Positions 27,601 to 29,537 of a stretch of DNA of 29,537 nucleotides are shown piece after piece. The stretch's first letter is position 1. Each line of letters begins with the position of its first letter. The translations under genes were made by a program, and so were the position numbers. Origin of the DNA: Chrysophaeum taylorii (taxonomy: Eukaryota; Sar; Pelagophyceae; Pelagomonadales; Pelagomonadaceae); assembly GCA_029834535.1 (NCBI GenBank), contig JAQMWT010000211.1, forward strand, positions 1 to 29,537, read 5' to 3'. Below the pieces are notes generated by a model, which worked only from the letters and a program-made list of their open reading frames with translations, ran no database searches and had not been told where the DNA came from.

Positions 27601-27873
27601 TCCGAGATTGTCTTGGAGGAAGAGCGGAAGCCGCCAGATAAAGAGGCTGCCGCGAGCGTTATGGCGATGACGCCAACAACAGATGATATGAAAGCTCAAG
27701 CAGCGGTATCGATGCCCAACCCCGGAGATGAGCGAGTCAGAGCCCGATGTGCTCACACTTCGTTGACGCCGCGAGACGGCAAGACGATCGAAGATGATTT
27801 GGTTACCCTCAGTTGTTTAGATACGGGTACTCTTACATTTGTAGCCTGTCACATCTACAGGAATCGTGACTGA
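24634..27873 (+). CDS. gag-pro: Gag-protease polyprotein of the LTR retrotransposon
   Basis: 1079 codons from ATG 24634 to TGA 27871-27873. Order: an acidic N-terminus (residues 1-60), a coiled coil with repeated EENER words (80-150), a basic/acidic hinge, a helical capsid-like region (200-460; LDGRDQDQFDLDAGAV, LIRGLESSELKSRVRTM), a Cys/His cluster C509-x2-C512-x6-H519-x4-H524-x5-C530-x11-C542, and an Arg/Ser-rich stretch (607-672) with many RS/SR pairs like the RS domains of splicing factors. A long acidic part follows, and then the end carries LSCLDTGT at residues 1060-1067, a retropepsin-type DTG. The order Gag, nucleic-acid-binding region, protease is standard for LTR elements. The Zn cluster is not the usual CCHC knuckle. 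The stop falls 14 codons after DTGT, inside the expected protease fold. Confidence 0.75.
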   Translation: MEDDDAAVEQLRYEESPSRQDETNDRNDDDDNDYDEEEHDTEVDDEEEELDYNDGKPTERPTGERSTAPSTRAGPPDATKMNEFYEAHLRALREENERAQERLLKQIGEENERKERLQRKEKGELKEQLRTADARADAFQDQVSSLTRERDELRTPSRSRRASSTGSRAEEEPPTTRSRAKARKPRYEDDDEEEKEETRGDGRIDTQEFLMGFTDRFASALAKHDRNKERRSTSGLKTETFKLVLDGRDQDQFDLDAGAVMSTLAEDHFSLEKLRYLLPATLRDTVAPIFREHLKKYEDLCKDLDHPASFYLRRDVDDEEYGSVVRRIRRLNEKYCLKILKYFRESCPLPVTAEESLRKLQCTTQATVPKRSGERHVHTYCIKFQKEAMAYCSVANRDLNDVEIISYLIRGLESSELKSRVRTMRSGHPTTYNTFTSTLSLITRLENDFATAMAEKNSRNSMNPSSGKPQKPPSGRGGRALASGTKDKTTKYEALRLEENPKKWFERTCKDCGFFLTTHDKDEHGNRVICNREPDDYYVAMCKYIEDGIKPISRGRWESRQRKDNHSRDDGSSNATLCSSAAQDIQSRLHDMGTQLITVMDSVKHLIDGHGRSSSTRPGRRDSRSPRCRDKSRSSSRQRRRKDSRSSSRHSRRRRRRRSHDRNSDDGRYREDSGHSSAAFAFTTPCGQQLPLGVMVYPNTDIHTDDTADALAAAAFEDLARQPMDEPPNDVLTNRRSLAQIYEQMSSDELEDSSEELEAPRYWEGDSDLEDEEATPCEPVSAITLFDESSTDDPPFIFDEEALDAIGLSLDPPEMTVGDRTGCEPDLDFCSDSLCAHSPDETMTTASDADDDFTIELTSGTTTSFPADPPETVSVTTDRATDTPPEEKDRFKKKISSVLEWDEDEPTWNLQDLWTKTLKFLLKKPPEQPLSYGLEAAADTEPIADDGEDQPATNEFTDTFWNDEMIDLWEGSFASKNYEDQDPLPALMPSEIVLEEERKPPDKEAAASVMAMTPTTDDMKAQAAVSMPNPGDERVRARCAHTSLTPRDGKTIEDDLVTLSCLDTGTLTFVACHIYRNRD

Positions 27874-29537
27874 CCGAAATTCTCGACGACCATCGGTGTC
27901 GATGGAATGGCATATGTTTCTTATATTTGCCGAGAAATGGTCAGAAAGTTGGCCAAAGATCAGTTGATTTTCGATGAAGGCGAACTTCCGATTAAGCGCA
28001 AGCTGTACGGATCAGGGTTGAATACGACGACGATCTATCGTTGGATCGCGATTCGGGTCGCCCTCGCCGACGACATCGCTGCCCCCATTGTCGCTATTGT
28101 AGCCGATACGAACTATCTGTTCCTGTTGGGAGGGCGCGATATACGAGTTTTGGGGGCCGTCGTGGACTATCCCCACGATCGGATCTGTTTTTATCGAACT
28201 CAAGTCGTCTACGGGCGCAAGAAGATTAAAGTTGAGGATGAACGAGTCGATGCACCCATCGTGACCTTTCGATCTATTTACGATCGAGATCCGATAACCG
28301 TGCCGATTTACAATCATCAACACGATGCCTTTCGGAAGAGTCTCGACCTGGTCAAGACTCGAGTTTACGCTCGTTTGAGCACGATTAAAGATCTCCGAAG
28401 CCCGCCGCCGGAACGTACGGTAGCCTTGGCTACGCGGGGACATGCTACGACCAAATTCTCCCCAGCTCCGGGAGAAGCCGCGCAGGAAGTAGTTGCTTAT
28501 GCTGCGCGCACGCTTCAAATTGAGCCCGGTCGAACTTACAATCTACCGGTTATTTTGTCGAAGCCTATGGAAATGGGACAGGTTTTCGTCGCTACGTTTG
28601 CTGAGAACGAGCAGTTGGGAGTTGTCGAAGGAATGTGTTCTTCTTGCGAAGAGCACGACCGGTTCGCTGCTCGGGTGGTGGTTACGGCCACGGAAGAAGT
28701 GCCGACGGTCGTCACTCAAGGCGAAGTCCTTGCGATTGGCGGTATCGTTAGGTACGAATATGAGTTGAGCGTCTCTACGATCAAAGAACTTACGAAAGAA
28801 TGTGAAGAAGGATACGACAAGGGGAACCTTTCTTTCACCGTTTCTGTCGCTAGTCACTTTACGCGATGCGACGAATCTCCCCCGCCGATGCTGCTGAGCA
28901 CGGTACAGAAGGACGCTACGACCGCTATGACGGACAAGTCCACCCTCCAACGACCTGAAGGCAGCGACGATTTCGCTCGAAGGTCGGAAGAAGATGAAAA
29001 GAAATGCCGCGAGATCACCGAAGCGGAGATCCGCTGCCGATATGAAAAGGCTCAATGGCTTCCAATCACTTATCGCAAGGTGGTGATGCTGTTCAGTGGA
29101 GCCGGAGGCAGTACTTTAGGTCTCCAACGAGCCAACGAAACGTGTGGGACGTCGTTTCGAGTCGTGCTAGCACTCGATGCGTCGGACACCGCCAACCAGA
29201 TCCACCATAAGAATTTTCCGAACATTCCTGTGGTGCAGCACACACTGTGTGGTCGCTATGTTACAACCTTACGGTTGATCGAATCTTATTTACCCTACGC
29301 GGAATGGTCGTCGTCGATGTGTGTCGCGTCGCCACCCTGCGTACACTCCGCTCTGTGCAACTTGACCTCCAGAGATGTTGGGAAAGGAGTCACCGCTACC
29401 CACTGGACGATGAAATTATGCAAGATGGCTGGTTTCTTCATGTGGCTGATAGAGCAGGAGGCTTCGATTATTTCTTACGTTGCACGTTTGCACCCTTACG
29501 TGTACGTCGTCAATTTTTACGACATAACTCCCAGTTT
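27874..29537 (+). CDS. Pol segment: protease C-half, beta-rich spacer, C5 cytosine DNA methyltransferase (partial)
   Basis: In the same frame as gag-pro, open from the TGA at 27871 to the right edge with no stop. First is a protease-like part with VDGMAYVSYI and YLFLLGGRDIRVLGAVVDY, the latter matching the retropepsin 'LLGxD' flap-end motif. Next is a spacer (TLQIEPGRTYNLPVI ... AARVVVTATEEV ... GEVLAIGG) like the beta-rich segment found after protease in many Ty3/gypsy-like elements. From about 29077 comes a C5-methyltransferase: motif I LFSGAGGSTLGLQRA (from 29089), motif II VLALDASDTANQIHHKNFPN, and catalytic motif IV SPPCVHSALCN with the Cys codon at 29338-29340. Motif VI (ENV) is not clear; the candidate HPYVYVVNFYD lacks the Glu. 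Motifs VIII-X and any RT lie outside the window. It would act on DNA to make 5-methylcytosine if active. Confidence 0.8.

Noticed and set aside
28543..29055. 170-codon minus-strand ORF opposite the pol/DNMT frame
   Set aside because: Antisense shadow; the plus frame carries protease, spacer and methyltransferase motifs.

Overview
The window looks like repeat-rich nuclear DNA from a eukaryote, probably an alga or another protist; the sequence does not name the taxon. It is almost entirely transposable elements, many nested or broken. I see no operons, rRNA, tRNA or CRISPR arrays. Single long reading frames are the exception: most coding stretches are split by frameshifts or stops when related copies in the window are compared.

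Layout. (1) 1-702: the end of a terminal-repeat element read on the minus strand, with a partial coiled-coil/Ala-Pro-rich ORF. (2) 705-2714: a plus-strand gene of unknown function, split by a 360-bp (CTAA)n-ended repeat and by two frame changes. (3) 3169-4548: the 3' end of a Ty3/gypsy-type LTR retrotransposon (integrase C-terminus, a downstream ORF, then a 336-bp LTR). (4) 4603-18700: three copies (here called E1, E2 and E3) of one large element with a 187-bp terminal repeat beginning TAGAGATAGAAAATT. E1 (plus, about 8.4 kb) and E2 (minus, about 4 kb) meet tail to tail and so form an inverted repeat with arms of about 4 kb. E3 is truncated. They encode a very long Pro/Ser/Thr/His-rich protein with no transposase, polymerase or integrase that I can recognise. 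(CTAA)n/(TTAG)n-ended short repeats (R2, R3) sit inside the terminal repeats of E1 and E3 with target duplications. (5) 18700-23830: mixed remnants, namely a broken Cys-rich gene, a possible LTR boundary, a charged 33-residue-repeat ORF, a fourth short-repeat copy, a gene fragment, and a Helitron helicase remnant flanked by two 323-bp direct repeats. (6) 23832-29537: the 5' part of an LTR retrotransposon running off the right edge, with a 337-bp LTR, a primer-binding site, a 1079-codon Gag-protease ORF, an in-frame TGA, and then an open frame carrying the rest of the protease, a beta-rich spacer and the N-terminal half of a C5 cytosine DNA methyltransferase.

The most notable system is this last element: a retrotransposon carrying its own cytosine-5 DNA methyltransferase between the protease and the place where reverse transcriptase is expected. 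Its LTR is clearly related to the LTR that follows the integrase remnant at 3169-3732, which makes a Ty3/gypsy affiliation likely although its own RT and integrase lie outside the window. The second candidate is the E family, a large terminal-inverted-repeat element with a giant unclassified protein.
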